Positions 46,241-58,990 are shown, counted from the first letter of the stretch. The stretch is 64,000 bases of DNA from Muraenolepis orangiensis (GCA_027704905.1 CM050999.1:3468814-3532813), one strand, 5' to 3'. The notes: generated by a model not told the origin, from the letters alone. Made by a program: numbers and translations.

Positions 46241-46746
46241 GCAATTAGCCGATATCAAACCCCAAACAATTTGTAGTAATATTGCAGGGCAACGTGGCAT
46301 TCAGCATGGCATAGAAACTCTAATAGAAACTCTCACTTCTTGATGAATGATGTACATCCTGATGAATGAATCACTTTGTGAGTGTGTTGGGTGGGGATGT
46401 TGCTGCCTTCCCGTGCCAGGGGTAGCCTCCCTGAAACATGAACAGATCTCCCATCCCTATGACCTCCAACTCCCCCGGGTGGTAGTGACGGCCGACTGGG
46501 ACACATGTACACCAGGGACAGCTCATTGAAAAGAACGTTTGTTTGACGGCAGCTTGGCTTGTAGCAGTTACTCCGCATCTCCCTTTGACAAAAGAAAATA
46601 ATGTTTGTGACAATTGTTATAGCTAAAATTTTCAAGCACAATTTTCTGAATAAATTCTTTATCCCCAGGGTCTCGCAAGTGTTTTATACATGTAACTTAA
46701 CATGACGACAAAATATAGTGCGTAGGCTTTGAGAGCATAAAGCAGC

Positions 46747-46752
46747 TTTATT
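46747..46752 (-). terminator. Candidate SRPRA poly(A) signal
   Basis: AATAAA on the minus strand (TTTATT forward), 1.07 kb downstream of the SRPRA stop. The sequence between shows no exon and no strong repeat, consistent with a long 3' UTR. Confidence 0.45.
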
Positions 46753-47821
46753 TAGAAATGTTTACATTCTCATAAATTAGGGCAAATCTTTTTGTAGGAT
46801 TCTGGGTTGATATTGGAGGTGTGGATGGTGAACACCCTAAAGTAGTGTGAAGTGGGGGAGGGGAAGAGACTACTCACAGGCATCTGTAGTCTTACATTTT
46901 CAAACACAACTTAAACCTATAAAATAATTACAGAATCAAAACATTGTGTATTCCTCGGTCAGGAAACTGGACACCAAAAGAAAAAGAGTTTTAATTGTTT
47001 TTGCAGGATGGAGATTAGCATTCATAGAAACCTAACCTCTCTTCCCAGACATCAGCCGTGTATGACTTCTATAGGAACTCTAACCCATAAGCACAGAGGA
47101 ACTGCCTTCTCATGTGACTTCCTCCCCCAACGGCAAAGGCTGTGCTCGTTCAGAGCATAACACTGCAGCCGGGCGCATGAAGTGCCGTACCCCAGCACTA
47201 CCACTACAATGGGAGACTTGTAGATTAAATATTGACATAGTTGGGTGCAGGCACCTGTGCCGCCTGTCGGACTCTTTTATAAACAACTTGTAACACACAG
47301 AAGTAAAATAGATCAGACTGCTCTGCTAAACATGTACAGGGTCTGACTGATTGGACTGGACATGAGACAGGCACAATGGTCTCTAAGACTTAACTGTGGG
47401 ACAGGCAGCTGCTGAAATGTCACATCCAACAAGCATTTCTAAAACAAAAGACAGACGCCAGGTAAACCATTCTAACACATGACCGGACGAACCACTAAAA
47501 TGTCCTCGGCCCGTGTGATTGGGTCAATATTCATTTGAATGTCATTAGTATGCGGCTTGAGAGAGCGTGAGATCTGTGGAGTCATTTGTGCAAAACACAA
47601 ATGAGGAACTTTCAGTTTGGACCAAACATTTTCAGACGACGCCATGTGATCCTTCAAGGGTTTTTTTCCTGGGTCTTGGAGAAGAAAAGGCTGACGAGGA
47701 CTGAAGTCGTGTGTCGGCGATGGATCAGAGAACGGTGAACGGCTGTGAGCTGGGCTCAGGGGAGAAGAAGCAGAAGAAGGAGGAGGTGGTAGGTAGTTGG
47801 GTTTCAGGACCAAACGTCCCC

Positions 47822-50256
47822 TCAAGCCTTCATCAGGGCGCTGACCACAGCGCGGGCATTGAGGCTCCGCAGGTCGTTGTAGGTCTGCCCCGTGCCCACA
47901 AACACGATGGGCTGGCCTGTGATGTAGGTCATGGAAATGGCAGCGCCCACCTGGAGAGCAAGATGGGGGGGCATTTAGAAGACACTTTGTCCTAGGTGAC
48001 TTACAATAAGGTCATTCAACAGGTAGGCAAGAGACCTACTAGTCACCATAATAATATATACATATACTCATAATAACATAATATACAATACATTACAATA
48101 AGGTCATTCAACAGGTAGACAAGAGAACTACTAGTCACCAGAATAAAATATGATATACATACAAATACACATAATACATTACATCTCCTTCCTACCAACC
48201 CTCCAAGAGCAGAACCAGAGCTCGGGTCAAAGTACCAAGTTGGCTCTAGATTTGACAGCATGTTATTGATAACTTTGTGCTCACCTTGTCGTCGATGGTG
48301 TCGAACTTGGTGAGAACGATCCCGTCGATGAGGCGGGGCTTGTCTGACATGGAGTGATCAGCCAGCGCCTGGTTGAACTTCACCTGCGCCAGGAACACAT
48401 GGTTATCCTGACTGCTATCAGCAATTCATTTGGGTTTTTCATAGCGTGTTCAGCAAAAAGCTGACTCAACAAATATTACCAACGGACAATTGCATCAATG
48501 TTTATTTTTATTTGTATCCAATGAGGCCATTTATTTCTGCCTTTTTTACTACACATGATTACAAACGTTATGAACCCACCTAGTGTCAGTAGTGTGTATC
48601 TTATTAGGCATATGTTATGTATGTTATGTTATGTTATGTTATGTTATGATATGTTATGTTATGATATGTTATGTTATGATATGTTATGATATGTTATGAT
48701 ATGATATGTTATGTTATGATATGTTATGTATTCGTCTGCTATGCAGCATCTAGGATCATGAAAACACGCCGTGTTTAAGACCATAGCATCAGCGTGTTCC
48801 CACCTAGGGTCTCACTAAACGGGCCCTGATAAGACATCTGCCCTCCTTACAGGGCCTGCCCTCTTTCCCATGTCATCGACACACAAACACACACAGAGAC
48901 AGAGAGAGAAAGGCGTTCCTACCAGCTGGTCCACGGCCTCATTGCCCACCAGCGCCTCCCCTACAAACAACACCAGGTCAGGCATGTTGACGGCGATCAG
49001 CTTGGCCAGAGCGGTCATCAGGGGCGCGTTGTCCTGCATGCGGCCGGCCGTGTCCACCAGCACTACGTCGAAGGCCTGGTTACGGGCTGGGGAGGACCAC
49101 AGGGGGGGGGGGGGGGGGGTCACAGATACAAGGTCATGCAGCTGAAGCCACCACATTGGATGATAGACGATGACCCCGGTATAACAATAGAATCATTTCC
49201 GTGATGACCATTTGGTCAACCCCTTTAACAAGTTTAATTGTTGTGTGTATATATATAGATGGGGTACAGACAACCATAGCAGTAGTCTCTCCCCATTGCA
49301 CTCTCTTTGCAACAACAACTAAGTGTGAACAGGGTAGTGTACGTTCTGGGCGTCCCAGGCTAGCTCAGTTAGATAAGTGTAAAGTAAGAAAGTAAGTGTA
49401 AAAGAAAGAAAGTGTGAACAAAAACAAGTAAGTGTGAAAGTAAGTAAGTAATTGTGTGAGTGAATGAAAGGAAGAGTAAGTACGTGTGTAGGTAAGTGTA
49501 CGTAAGTGTGAAATAAAGGTGTAAGTAAGTGTCAGACAGTCAGTCCTGTACCGTAGGCGATGGCCTCCATAGCGATGCCGGCGGCGTCCTTCCCGTAGCC
49601 CTTCTCGTAGAGCTGCACCATGAGCCGCCCGCCGTGCTTCTCGGGGGGGTGCAGCGAGTTGAGGCGGCGCTGGTGGGTCCTCAGCTGCTCCACCGCTCCG
49701 GCGCGGAAGGTGTCGCAGGCGGCGATCAGCACCGTGAAGCCATTCTCGATGAGCCAGAAGGAGATCTGGGTGTGTTGTTTGAAGGGAGATAAAGGCGTGG
49801 CTTACATTGAAAAATTAAGTTAATCATCTTTTCTATAATTATGTTATTTGTTGTCGGGACTAGAGACACAGGCACGACCCTCATTTTTATCGACTACAGT
49901 TCTCATCTTTTTGCTTATAGAAATAAATAATTCTGCCCATTTGTTGGGATTTCCCCCCAGCACTGAAACACAACACACTTTCCATACTTCCATGCAGTAT
50001 CCACCAAACTGGATACTGCAAAAGGATAACAGGAAGAATGAAACAGGTGTATTTTGTTTTGTATTGACCCCCTTACCACCCAGGGGAGACCCACTAGGAA
50101 CACAGTGCTGCTCCTGTTGGTTGAGCCCCTTTCTGTTTGGCACCAAACAGAACACTGAACCCACATTGACCCACCCACCCACATTGACCCACATTGACCC
50201 ACCCACCACCCACACACACACACACACACACACACCACACACACACACACACACCA

Positions 50257-50287
<31 letters not shown>

Positions 50288-50309
50288 CACCACACACACA
50301 CACACCACA

Positions 50310-50340
<31 letters not shown>

Positions 50341-53300
50341 CACCACACACACACACCTTGGCCAGGTTGGTGGACTTCCCGACCCCGTTGACCCCACAGA
50401 AGGTGACGATGAAGGGCCGGCGTTGGCTCCGAGCCTCCAGGACGTCCCTCAGGATGTCCACCCTCCTCTTCGGCTGCAGGATTTGCACCAGCGACTCCTG
50501 CAGGGCCCCCTTCACCGTCGAGTTCACGGCTGGAGAGGCAGGGAAAAACAGTTGAGACATTTTTAGCGGATGCTTTTATCCCAAGCCAGTGACAAAAACA
50601 AAAAAAAAGTAAATACTAATTCTCTGTCATTAAGGAAGAGGCAGATGTTAGGAGCATCTTGCTCAAGGATGCCTACAGGTAGACTACGGGGGTCAGACCC
50701 ACAACATTTTGGGTGGATGCTTTCCCAAGAAGACCATAGGTCCTTTCCCCAAGAAGACCATCGGTCCTTTCCCCAAGAAGACCATCGGTCCTTTCCCCAA
50801 GAAGACCATAGGTCCTGAATGAATATGTGGCCTTGTGAGGCCACATATCTTGAAAACCATCTTGAAACATATCGCCACATATCTTGAAAACCAAGTACCT
50901 AAGCCACTCTGCCATACATCACAAAACAACCAACATGTCATGCCAAGTATCAAACGCTACTTACTGGTGAAGGTGCCCATGACTTTACCCTCTAGTTTTT
51001 TGGCCACCGAGTCACAGAGCCGGGCGGATATCTCTGCTGCTACATTCTTCGCTGTGAGATAACAGAGACAGAGAGATACAGGCAGGGAGAACGCTTAATA
51101 GTGATACTCGCATGGGCAAGTCAAGGTTAGACGAAATATAAAAGGAGGATGTGATTTCTTACCGATGAGGTGATCCTTCATCTTGTCCAGCACTGGCTCC
51201 ATGTCCTCCCTACTCAGGCTTTTGGCACCAACCAGGCCCTTGAGCATCCCAAACATGCCCCCAAACCCACCCGTCTTCTTGGGGCTGTGGGGAGGGGAGA
51301 GGGCACCCATTGAGTAACAGTGCCATCGGATACTGTGGGAAGCTACACCTTGTTTAAAGTTGGTTAATTAGGCCTATTAAAAGCACCGTCTAATTATTAT
51401 TTGCATCATGTATCAACAGTGCATGCCGTGCTTCCACGATTCATCCGATGTAAATCGGATGAATCACTTGTATCAACGAGATCGGTAAAAAAATAGTTTA
51501 ACCTGCTATTTCTGGTTCTGGCTAGTCGACTAAACTGCTAGTCAACTAAACTACTAGTCCACTAAACGGCTAGTTCACTAAACGGCTAGTCCACTAAGCC
51601 GGTAGTCCACTAAACGGCTAGTCCACTAAACGGCTAGTCCACTAAGCGGCTAGTCCACTAAGCGGCTAAACCACTAAACGGGTAGTCCACTAAACGGGTA
51701 GTCCACTAAGCGGCTAGTCCACTAAGCGGCTAGTCCACTAAACGGCTAGTCCACTAAGCGGCTAGTCCACTAAGCGGCTAGTCCACTAAGCGGCTAGTCC
51801 ACTAACCGGCTAGTCCACTAAACGGCTAGTCCACTAAACGGCTAGTGGCGCACATCCCTCACAGCAAGCAGCATGTTTTTAGACCCGCTACGATGTTTCA
51901 AGGAACCCTTCAGAGGAAATATTTTAACGGAATAAGGTAACCAAAGGCAGGGTGATCTTACGCTCTCTTAATGTCTGCAATCTGCATCCTCTCTGGCTCT
52001 TCCTCTTCCTCTTCCTCTTCTTCTTCTTCTTCCTCCTCCTCCTCCTCCTCTTCCTCTTCCTTGCTGGATTCATAATCTACAGACAGCAGGTCTCCCTTCA
52101 TGGAGCTCAGCTGCATTCCCTTAAACATAGCCCACACCGTTAGCCCCGGACCCGGCCCACTCTCCAATGGCCCTCTCCCATACTACAGAAAACAGGAGAA
52201 CTAGATTGTGAACAGACTGAAGCTCAAACAAAGGTCTCTTACTGCTTCAATGTGGGCGTCAGAGACCTGGTCCCCGGCCTCCTGGGTGCCATTGGGGTGG
52301 CTGTAGTCCAGAAGCGCTGAGCTGCTGCCGCCCATTTCCCACACACGCCTCTGCTTCTCCTTGGGCTTCTGAGGCTTGGGGGACTTACTGCTGCCGCTGG
52401 ACGTAGAACGACGGGGGACCACAGTGAATACCACATCTTGGCCGCATGGAACAATGAACCACACTCCATAAATGTATATATTGTATTCTATGTTTACAAT
52501 AACATTTATATTCTTGTATGCGGCTTGGGAATTCTAAATCGTATTCAAAATGAGATACATTGCTTTAATAGTGTGTGTCATTCGAGTGGCGTTTCAATAA
52601 TAGTAATATTTCCAAATAAATCGCAAACCAGCCAGTTAATGTAGTCCACTTCTAAGCGTCACAATGATTCATAAGCTATTATTAACACGGTGTTATCAAT
52701 ATTCCCAGACCTGGGTTTCTCCACATTCCCGCCGCCCAGGCGCTTGCGGAAGAACTCCTCCCTATTGCGCTGGATGAGCTCCTCGGGGCTCGGGTCCTGA
52801 CCGCCGTTCTCCACCGGCTTCTGGCTGGAGACAGAAGGGGCTTTTCCCAGGTCGGCTTTCACAGGCTCGGCTACAGCAGCTGGGAGGAGGAGGAGGAAGA
52901 GGAGGAGGTGAAGAAGGAAAGGGAGAAAAGATTACAGCAAACGCCAACATTATTCTGTCCCGTCTCATGTTCAAAGCCTGGGAGCATGTGGGAAGTCACA
53001 AAGTTTAAATAATTATGGTATAAAATACAATACAAATGATCACGAGCGTTTCAACATCTGTCCTCCCCGACTTACCCTCTTTTTTAGCATTTTTATTCTT
53101 CTTTCCGACCTGCTCCTTGCTCTTGTCCACACCCTTTGTCTCGATCATGGACTTCACAGTTTTCTGGGACTTCAGAGACTCAGTAAAAGTCCGCATGGAG
53201 ACAGGTCCCCGAGCTTTGCTGCTATCCTCGGCCTCTCTGGTTGAGAAGATGATAATGGGAATGGTCCATTAGAAACACACTCGTGATGTACCAGGTGTCC

Positions 53301-55640
53301 ACCGGCAGGTAGGAGAGTGCTGATAGAGCTGCTGGGTTTCAGATGCTTTCATTATGTATCATTATGTATCAAAAAATGACTTTTGTTTACATTGTACTAC
53401 ATATTATTCTATTATTACTACATTGTATATGTTCCACATATTGCCATGGGAACCTACCCTACATTTCACATACAATTCATTGTGCCAGTATAATTACAAA
53501 CTTTCAATAAAAGCACCAACATTCCAAATCTGTTCCAGCACTAGGTGCACTACTGTACCTGAGCAGCGCTGAAAAGTGGTTTTCAAAGTCCAAACTGCTG
53601 TTGAGAAGCTTCAGAGAGCCGTTTCTATCCAGCTCATTCTTATAGCGATCCCTGAAGTGGAGTTGGACATCATTTATTAACTTGTCCACGTAGGTCAACG
53701 TGAGGATCTTTTGAAAACCAACCTAAGGAGAAAAAGGGATAATGCTTATCGACATAACAGCAATGTATAACACCATTATTACACTGGGAGGTGTATGTGG
53801 AGCTTGTGCTTGGGACACTTACCACAAAAACCAACTCAAACTCATTATCCAGCTTGTACTTAAGACTCAAGGATTCATGGGTGTAGGAATTGTTACCACT
53901 TCGCTCCTACATCAGGGACATGATAACATTATATTACAGTGATTTACCAGACACTTCAGTCCAAAGCCACTTACAATACGGTCATTCAACAGGTAGACAA
54001 GAGAACTACTAGCAGAAGTCACACGTGCATTTCCTTCCTGAATTCCTAAATTATGATATTAAAAAGCGACTCACGGGGCAGCAAACATATTGTTGATTAT
54101 AGATCTCTGGCTATTTGTGTTTTCTACCAAGTTTCACCATGTTTTGTGTAATTGATAAAATGCCATATGCTATACTATTGTGTTGTGCAATGACACTACT
54201 ACTCTACTCTACATGGTGTCCCATCCCAATACAGTCTACTACTCTACTCTACATGGTTTCCCATCCCAATACAGTCTACTACTCTACTCTACATGGTGTC
54301 CCATCCCAATACAGTCTACTACTCTACTCTACATGGTGTCCCATCCCAATACAGTCTACTACTCTACTCTACATGGTTTCCCATCCCAATACAGTCTACT
54401 ACTCTACTCTACATGGTGTCCCATCCCAATACAGTCTACTACTCTACTCTACATGGTGTCCCATCCCAATACAGTCTACTACTCTACTCTACATGGTTTC
54501 CCATCCCAATACAGTCTACTACTCTACTCTACATGGTGTCCCATCCCAATACAGTCTACTACTCTACTCTACATGGTGTCCCATCCCAATACAGTCTACT
54601 ACTCTACTCTACATGGTGTCCCATCCCAATACAGTCTACTACTCTACTCTACATGGTGTCCCATCCCAATACAGTCTACTACTCTACTCTACATGGTGTC
54701 CCATCCCAATACAGTCTACTACTCTACTCTACTCTACATGGTGTCCCATCCCAATACAGTCTACTACTCTACTCTACTCTACATGGTGTCCCATCCCAAT
54801 ACAGTCTACTACTCTACTCTACATGGTGTCCCATCCCAATACAGTCTACTACTCTACTCTACATGGTGTCCCATCCCAATACAGTCTACTACTCTACTCT
54901 ACATGGTGTCCCATCCCAATACAGTCTACTACTCTACTCTACTCTACATGGTGTCCCATCCCAATACAGTCTACTACTCTACTCTACATGGTGTCCCATC
55001 CCAATACAGTCTACTACTCTACTCTACATGGTGTCCCATCCCAATACAGTCTACTACTCTACTCTACATGGTGTCCCATCCCAATACAGTCTACTACTCT
55101 ACTCTACATGGTGTCCCATCCCAATACAGTCTACTACTCTACTCTACATGGTGTCCCATCCCAATACAGTCTACTACTCTACTCTACATGGTGTCCCATC
55201 CCAATACAGTCTACTACTCTACTCTACTCTACTCTACATGGTGTCCCATCCCAATACAGTCTACTACTCTACTCTACATGGTGTCCCATCCCAATACAGT
55301 CTACTACTCTACTCTACATGGTGTCCCATCCCAATACAGTCTACTTCTGCTATCGTACTCCTTTACAAGGTTACAAGGAACCACAATCAACACTACTATT
55401 ACGCAATGGGTGTTCCATGAGGCTAGAGGCTAGAGGCTAGAGCTTCAACAGCTGCACTTCAACAACAACAACCACCACATTTTTACTGTACCTGCCGTAC
55501 ATATATTAGAATCTTCAACTGCATATCCCTGCTCACTGCCTGCTGTGTATACATTTATATATCTTTATCCTGTTTTTCATAATTGCATACCCCTGATCAC
55601 TACCTGTTGAGTACAGTAGATAGTATTTGATATGTGCATG

Positions 55641-55689
<49 letters not shown>

Positions 55690-56197
55690 CCTATTATTAT
55701 GCACATATCTCAAACATACTCTATAAGTAATCTTATAACTGTTTTATACCTAGACTGTTAGCCAATGTAAATGTATATGTATTATTGTAATACTGTAAAT
55801 GATTTATTACCATGCACTTTACTGCAACATTTGCACTCTGATTAGATGCTTAATTATTTGCCCTGTACTGGAGTTGTGCTGTGAGATGAAAACACATTTG
55901 AATCTAATCTGATCTAAAGTACTCTACTCCATATGGTTTTGCATGGGAACAACTATTACGCAATGGGTGTTCCATAACGCTAGAGGCTAGAGCTACAGCT
56001 ACAACAGCTACACTTCAACAACCCCCACCCCCACCCCCACCAGTACGGGACCCTGCGGCGGACCCTCTCCTCACCTGTAGGATGACGGAGCGGATGAGGG
56101 CGTTGACCGGCCCGGTGAAGGAGCCAGTGACCCCGGCGCCCTGGAAGCACCACAGCACGATGCCTCCCTTACTGAAGATGGTGAAGAAGTCCAGCAT
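47822..56197 (-). CDS. srpra: Signal recognition particle receptor subunit alpha
   Basis: SRP-receptor GTPase docking ribosome-SRP complexes at the ER by binding SRP54 and SRPRB. Exons on minus: 56075-56197, 53823-53906, 53559-53722, 53076-53236, 52711-52879, 52243-52396, 51962-52182, 51163-51284, 50965-51051, 50357-50529, 49552-49765, 48923-49086, 48285-48383, 47822-47950. Total 2064 nt, 687 codons (human 638). Residues 1-125 form the longin-like SRX domain (MLDFFTIFSKGGIVLWCFQG). A charged linker follows, including a 21-Glu run (327-347). The NG domain has GMFGMLKGLVGAKSLSREDM, P-loop GVNGVGKST (474-482), DTFRAGAVEQLRTH, DTAGR (569-573) and TKFD (637-640), ending SLNARAVVSALMKA. Extra length comes from exon 7, whose N-terminal half I do not recognise in human SRPRA. 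A 40 bp minisatellite fills intron 1; the exon 10 donor is the first unit of a GT repeat. Confidence 0.96.
47975..48257 (+). repeat. Dispersed teleost repeat with internal duplication
   Basis: GGCATTTAGAAGACACTTTG, GACTTACAATAAGGTCATTC (twice) and GAGCAGAACCAGAGCTCGGG, as at 19975-20480. It fills SRPRA intron 13. Confidence 0.8.
48612..48733. repeat. (ATGTT)n/(ATGAT)n pentanucleotide repeat
   Basis: About 24 five-base units alternating TATGT and TATGA variants in SRPRA intron 12. Confidence 0.95.
49372..49535. repeat. Degenerate GTAA/GTGT-rich repeat
   Basis: Imperfect AAGTAAGTGT-type repeat upstream of the SRPRA exon 11 donor. It contains many GTAAGT-like strings but on the plus strand, so they are not competing donors for this minus gene. 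Confidence 0.7.
50211..50355. repeat. Interrupted (CA)n at SRPRA exon 10 donor
   Basis: CA repeat with regular CCACAC interruptions. On the minus strand it is (GT)n and begins exactly at the 5' splice site after GCCAAG (exon 10 ends 50357). Confidence 0.96.
50734..50816. repeat. 24 bp repeat, 3.5 copies
   Basis: Unit ACCATCGGTCCTTTCCCCAA+GAAG in SRPRA intron 9. It follows a fragment of the dispersed teleost repeat near 50565. Confidence 0.9.
51438..51465. repeat. Perfect 12 bp inverted repeat, 4 nt loop
   Basis: GATTCATCCGAT, loop GTAA, ATCGGATGAATC, in SRPRA intron 7 just before the 16 bp array. Confidence 0.9.
51535..51845. repeat. 16 bp minisatellite, about 19 copies
   Basis: Unit CACTAAACGGCTAGTC with AAACG/AAGCG variants, in SRPRA intron 7. 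Confidence 0.96.
53935..54020 (+). repeat. Dispersed teleost repeat, short copy
   Basis: ACCAGACACTTCAGTCCAAA, CGGTCATTCAACAGGTAGAC, family of 19975. It lies in SRPRA intron 1. Confidence 0.7.
54194..55345. repeat. 40 bp minisatellite, about 28 copies
   Basis: Unit CTACTACTCTACTCTACATG+GTGTCCCATCCCAATACAGT; four early copies have GTTTCCC, and some copies have one or two extra ACTCT units. Because 40 is not a multiple of three and no frame of the unit has a stop, all three forward frames are open for more than 1.1 kb. This is not a gene. It lies in SRPRA intron 1. Confidence 0.97.
55445..55917 (+). mobile_element. Non-LTR 3' tail fragment
   Basis: ATGCACTTTACTGCAACATT, TTGTGCTGTGAGATGAAAAC and ACATTTGAATCTAATCTGAT parallel 11070-11272. 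An (AT)n lies at about 55646-55690. Confidence 0.6.
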
Positions 56198-56222
56198 CCT
56201 GACACCGACGGTAGCTGCTGCT

Positions 56223-56400
<178 letters not shown>

Positions 56401-56554
56401 ACAACACGTCTCATCTTAGCCATACTAACATAGTTCGGGGGGGGGGGTGTTCTTACCAGATATACAGTCCTAATAATAAATAACAAATATAAAAATCCTC
56501 CCCACAAGCACCAACCGCCGATGCGAAACTATAAGACACGTCAGACGCAGGAGG

Positions 56555-56640
56555 ACTAGGAAGTGACGTCTTTTCACTTCCGGAGGGATCTGTGAGCAGC
56601 AGCACGATGACAGTCGACTCGTGACAGGCCGGCGCGCGCG
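56555..56640 (-). promoter_or_regulatory. Probable SRPRA core promoter
   Basis: GGAAGTGACGTC at 56559-56570 (CRE-like TGACGTC with an overlapping ETS-like GGAAGTG) and CACTTCCGG at 56575-56583 (ETS, reverse). CpG-rich GCGCGCGCG follows at about 56632-56642. ETS/CRE pairs are typical of housekeeping promoters. The element could also serve a gene on the plus strand. Confidence 0.55.
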
Positions 56641-56679
56641 CGCAGTGATGAGGTGATCGTTCACTATTCGTACTAATAT

Positions 56680-57136
56680 ATGTTATATATAACATCATCG
56701 ATATAACTGCTATGTTATATTTATAACATATATATGTTATATTTATAACATAATAGATATAACTGCTATGTTAAATGTATAACATATATATATATATATG
56801 TTATATTTATAACATATATACATAACATATATATATACATATATACTGTATATATATATATGTTATATTTATAACATATATATGTATATAAATCTAATAT
56901 ATATATATATATATATATGTATGTATATAAAACATGTTTTAAGACTAATTTCTTTAGAATTGCTTTTAATCTGCTTTAATTTTAAATTATTTTATTTTTG
57001 TGATTTTATTTAATCTGCGTCGTGTAGTGGATTGTTAAATTATAAATATATATAATAAATATATATATCTATATATAGATAGACAGATATTTATTATACA
57101 TATTTATTATATATATAAATATATATCTATCTATAG

Positions 57137-57178
<42 letters not shown>
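56680..57178. repeat. AT-rich low-complexity block
   Basis: TATATA runs interspersed with repeated TTATATTTATAACATATA, which is self-complementary and recurs about four times, so the region can form multiple hairpins. Confidence 0.85.
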
Positions 57179-57452
57179 AAAAACAACAACTGTAGACGCA
57201 TGTCTTGCTTGTGCCCATAACTGCGTTTGAATTCCAACCATCGCACTCGGTGCTGCCATCTACTGGGAGGGCAGGGGGAGGGGGGGGTCTTAGTCTTGCT
57301 CAGTTCCTCGTCTTCAGGGCTTGGTGACCATAGGTCAGGACATTATGAACCTACATTATCCCCACACGGTCCCCTCATCACTACGCACCACTGATTATAC
57401 GGATGATTCAAGATTAGTATTCCCCATTCCCCCCCACACACACACACACGTT

Positions 57453-57501
57453 ACTATGTCTTTGTTCCTATGTTACAGTAACATAGGAACAAAGACATAG
57501 T
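57453..57501. repeat. Perfect 49 bp palindrome, 24 bp arms, 1 nt spacer
   Basis: Left arm ACTATGTCTTTGTTCCTATG+TTAC, centre A at 57477, right arm the exact reverse complement. No related sequence is seen elsewhere in the window. It follows a short (CA)n at about 57435. Confidence 0.95.
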
Positions 57502-58204
57502 CACAATGTTACTAAGGATTTGGGTGTCTGCAGTAATTGACAGCACTTTCCACCGTATTAGTAGACTGGCCAGGGCTTCTTGGGGTGACTTCTGGGTGGA
57601 TGTGCTCATGCACACTAACCCATCAGTCGGCAGGAGGGTCATTTCTAATGAATTTAGTTGAATGAAATTGATATAGCTGCACTACCGCTGAAATCCACTA
57701 GATGGTGTTCAGATGTAGAAGTGAAGAAGGCTGCGCCCCGTTTGTAGATATATTGCCATATTGTTCATATGAATGTATATCAGAATTGCACGTTTTAATA
57801 ATAACAACATCAGTTACACTGATGATTGTGCAGCAACCAATATGATTGATGAATGATTATCGATTATCTTTGAATTCATCTTTGAACTCTCTCCTACTGT
57901 AGATACTAATGTGATATGATATCTTCAGTATTGTACAAAACATGTTGTTACCTCTTATGTTTTTGCCCCTGTTTGTCAGTTTGTCTGTTCTTTGTCTGTT
58001 CTTTGTCTAGTTATCTTTGTGTGTCAAGCAGCATAACAGTCTGGGGTGGGGGGGAGGGGTGAGTGGGACGTTGGTGGGCAGACCAACATCACATCCCAGA
58101 GCCCACGTCCTGCAGAGAGCAGCCAACATGGCAGCCAGGACAGCAGCCTCAGGACCAGCTGCAAGTACGCCCCTCCATCAGCTCTGCTCCATGTGTCCTG
58201 TGTG
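57502..58204. other. Intergenic DNA, no feature recognised
   Basis: Mixed sequence with a poly-G stretch near 58045. No splice-competent coding exon or known repeat core was seen. Confidence 0.5.
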
Positions 58205-58990
58205 CCTTCAAGATTCAAGATTTTTAAGTACAATGGAATGCTTACTCCCCATTCCCTCCCGCAGTATGAATTGTCTAAAACACTATACTATAAAAATACT
58301 GTTCACAATAAAAAGAACAATACAATGAACAATAAAGTGACTGATACATAGGATGCATTGTGCAAAAAGCAATACAAATGTATTTTAAAGTGCCAGTAAA
58401 GCAGCAGCATCATGAATCCAGTGCAGAACAGTGCGATAGCTATAATGAGTCGAGAAAGTCCAGCAACGGCATGTTAGTGTAATGTAATATGGATGACAAT
58501 GTTATGATAGTGGCATCACTCCGGGCAGTTCAGTAGGTCACTGCCTGTGAAAAAAAACTATCCTTGAACCTGGTAGTCCTTGTAGGGATGCTGAAGAACC
58601 GGCGACCGGATGGTAGGGGGGAGAAGAGATGGAGCCCAGGGTGGTTGCAGTCCTTTATGATTGACATGGCCTTCTTACGACATCTGGTCCTAAATATCTC
58701 CTCAATGCATGGAACTGCACACCCGATGATCTTCTCTGCCGTCCTCACGACCCTCTGGATGTCTTTCTTGTCCTGTTCAGTGGTGTCTCCGTACCACACG
58801 GTGACGCCACTCGTCAGGACGCTATCTACGATGCCACGGTAGAATTTCACTAGCCACCGTTTGTCTATGGGGCTTCTCCTGAGGCACCACAGGTAAGGTG
58901 AAGAGGACATAGTCAGCAATGGTTGAGGTGTTGGATGGCTCCAGCATATCCAGCGGCTGAACACTACACCTGAACCCCCAGCCTGGGTCA
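58205..58990 (-). mobile_element. L2-like LINE 3' end with 3' UTR
   Basis: The minus-strand frame 58991-58530 encodes a LINE C-terminus (VDSVLTSGVTVWYGDTTEQD, RTRCRKKAMSIIKDCNHPGL, PSGRRFFSIPTRTTRFKD), ending QAVTY. It is followed by the 3' UTR also found at 8256, 24831 and 34366, here without tandem expansion. The tail continues to about 58205 and ends TTCTTGAATCTTGAA-like. Confidence 0.88.

Noticed and set aside
46333..46641. Open frames on both strands between FAM118B and SRPRA
   Set aside because: No recognisable family, no splice support, and probably intergenic or SRPRA 3' flank.
54115..55440. Long open reading frames of 375-441 codons in three frames
   Set aside because: All derive from the 40 bp tandem array without stops; they lie in SRPRA intron 1 and have no gene-like features.
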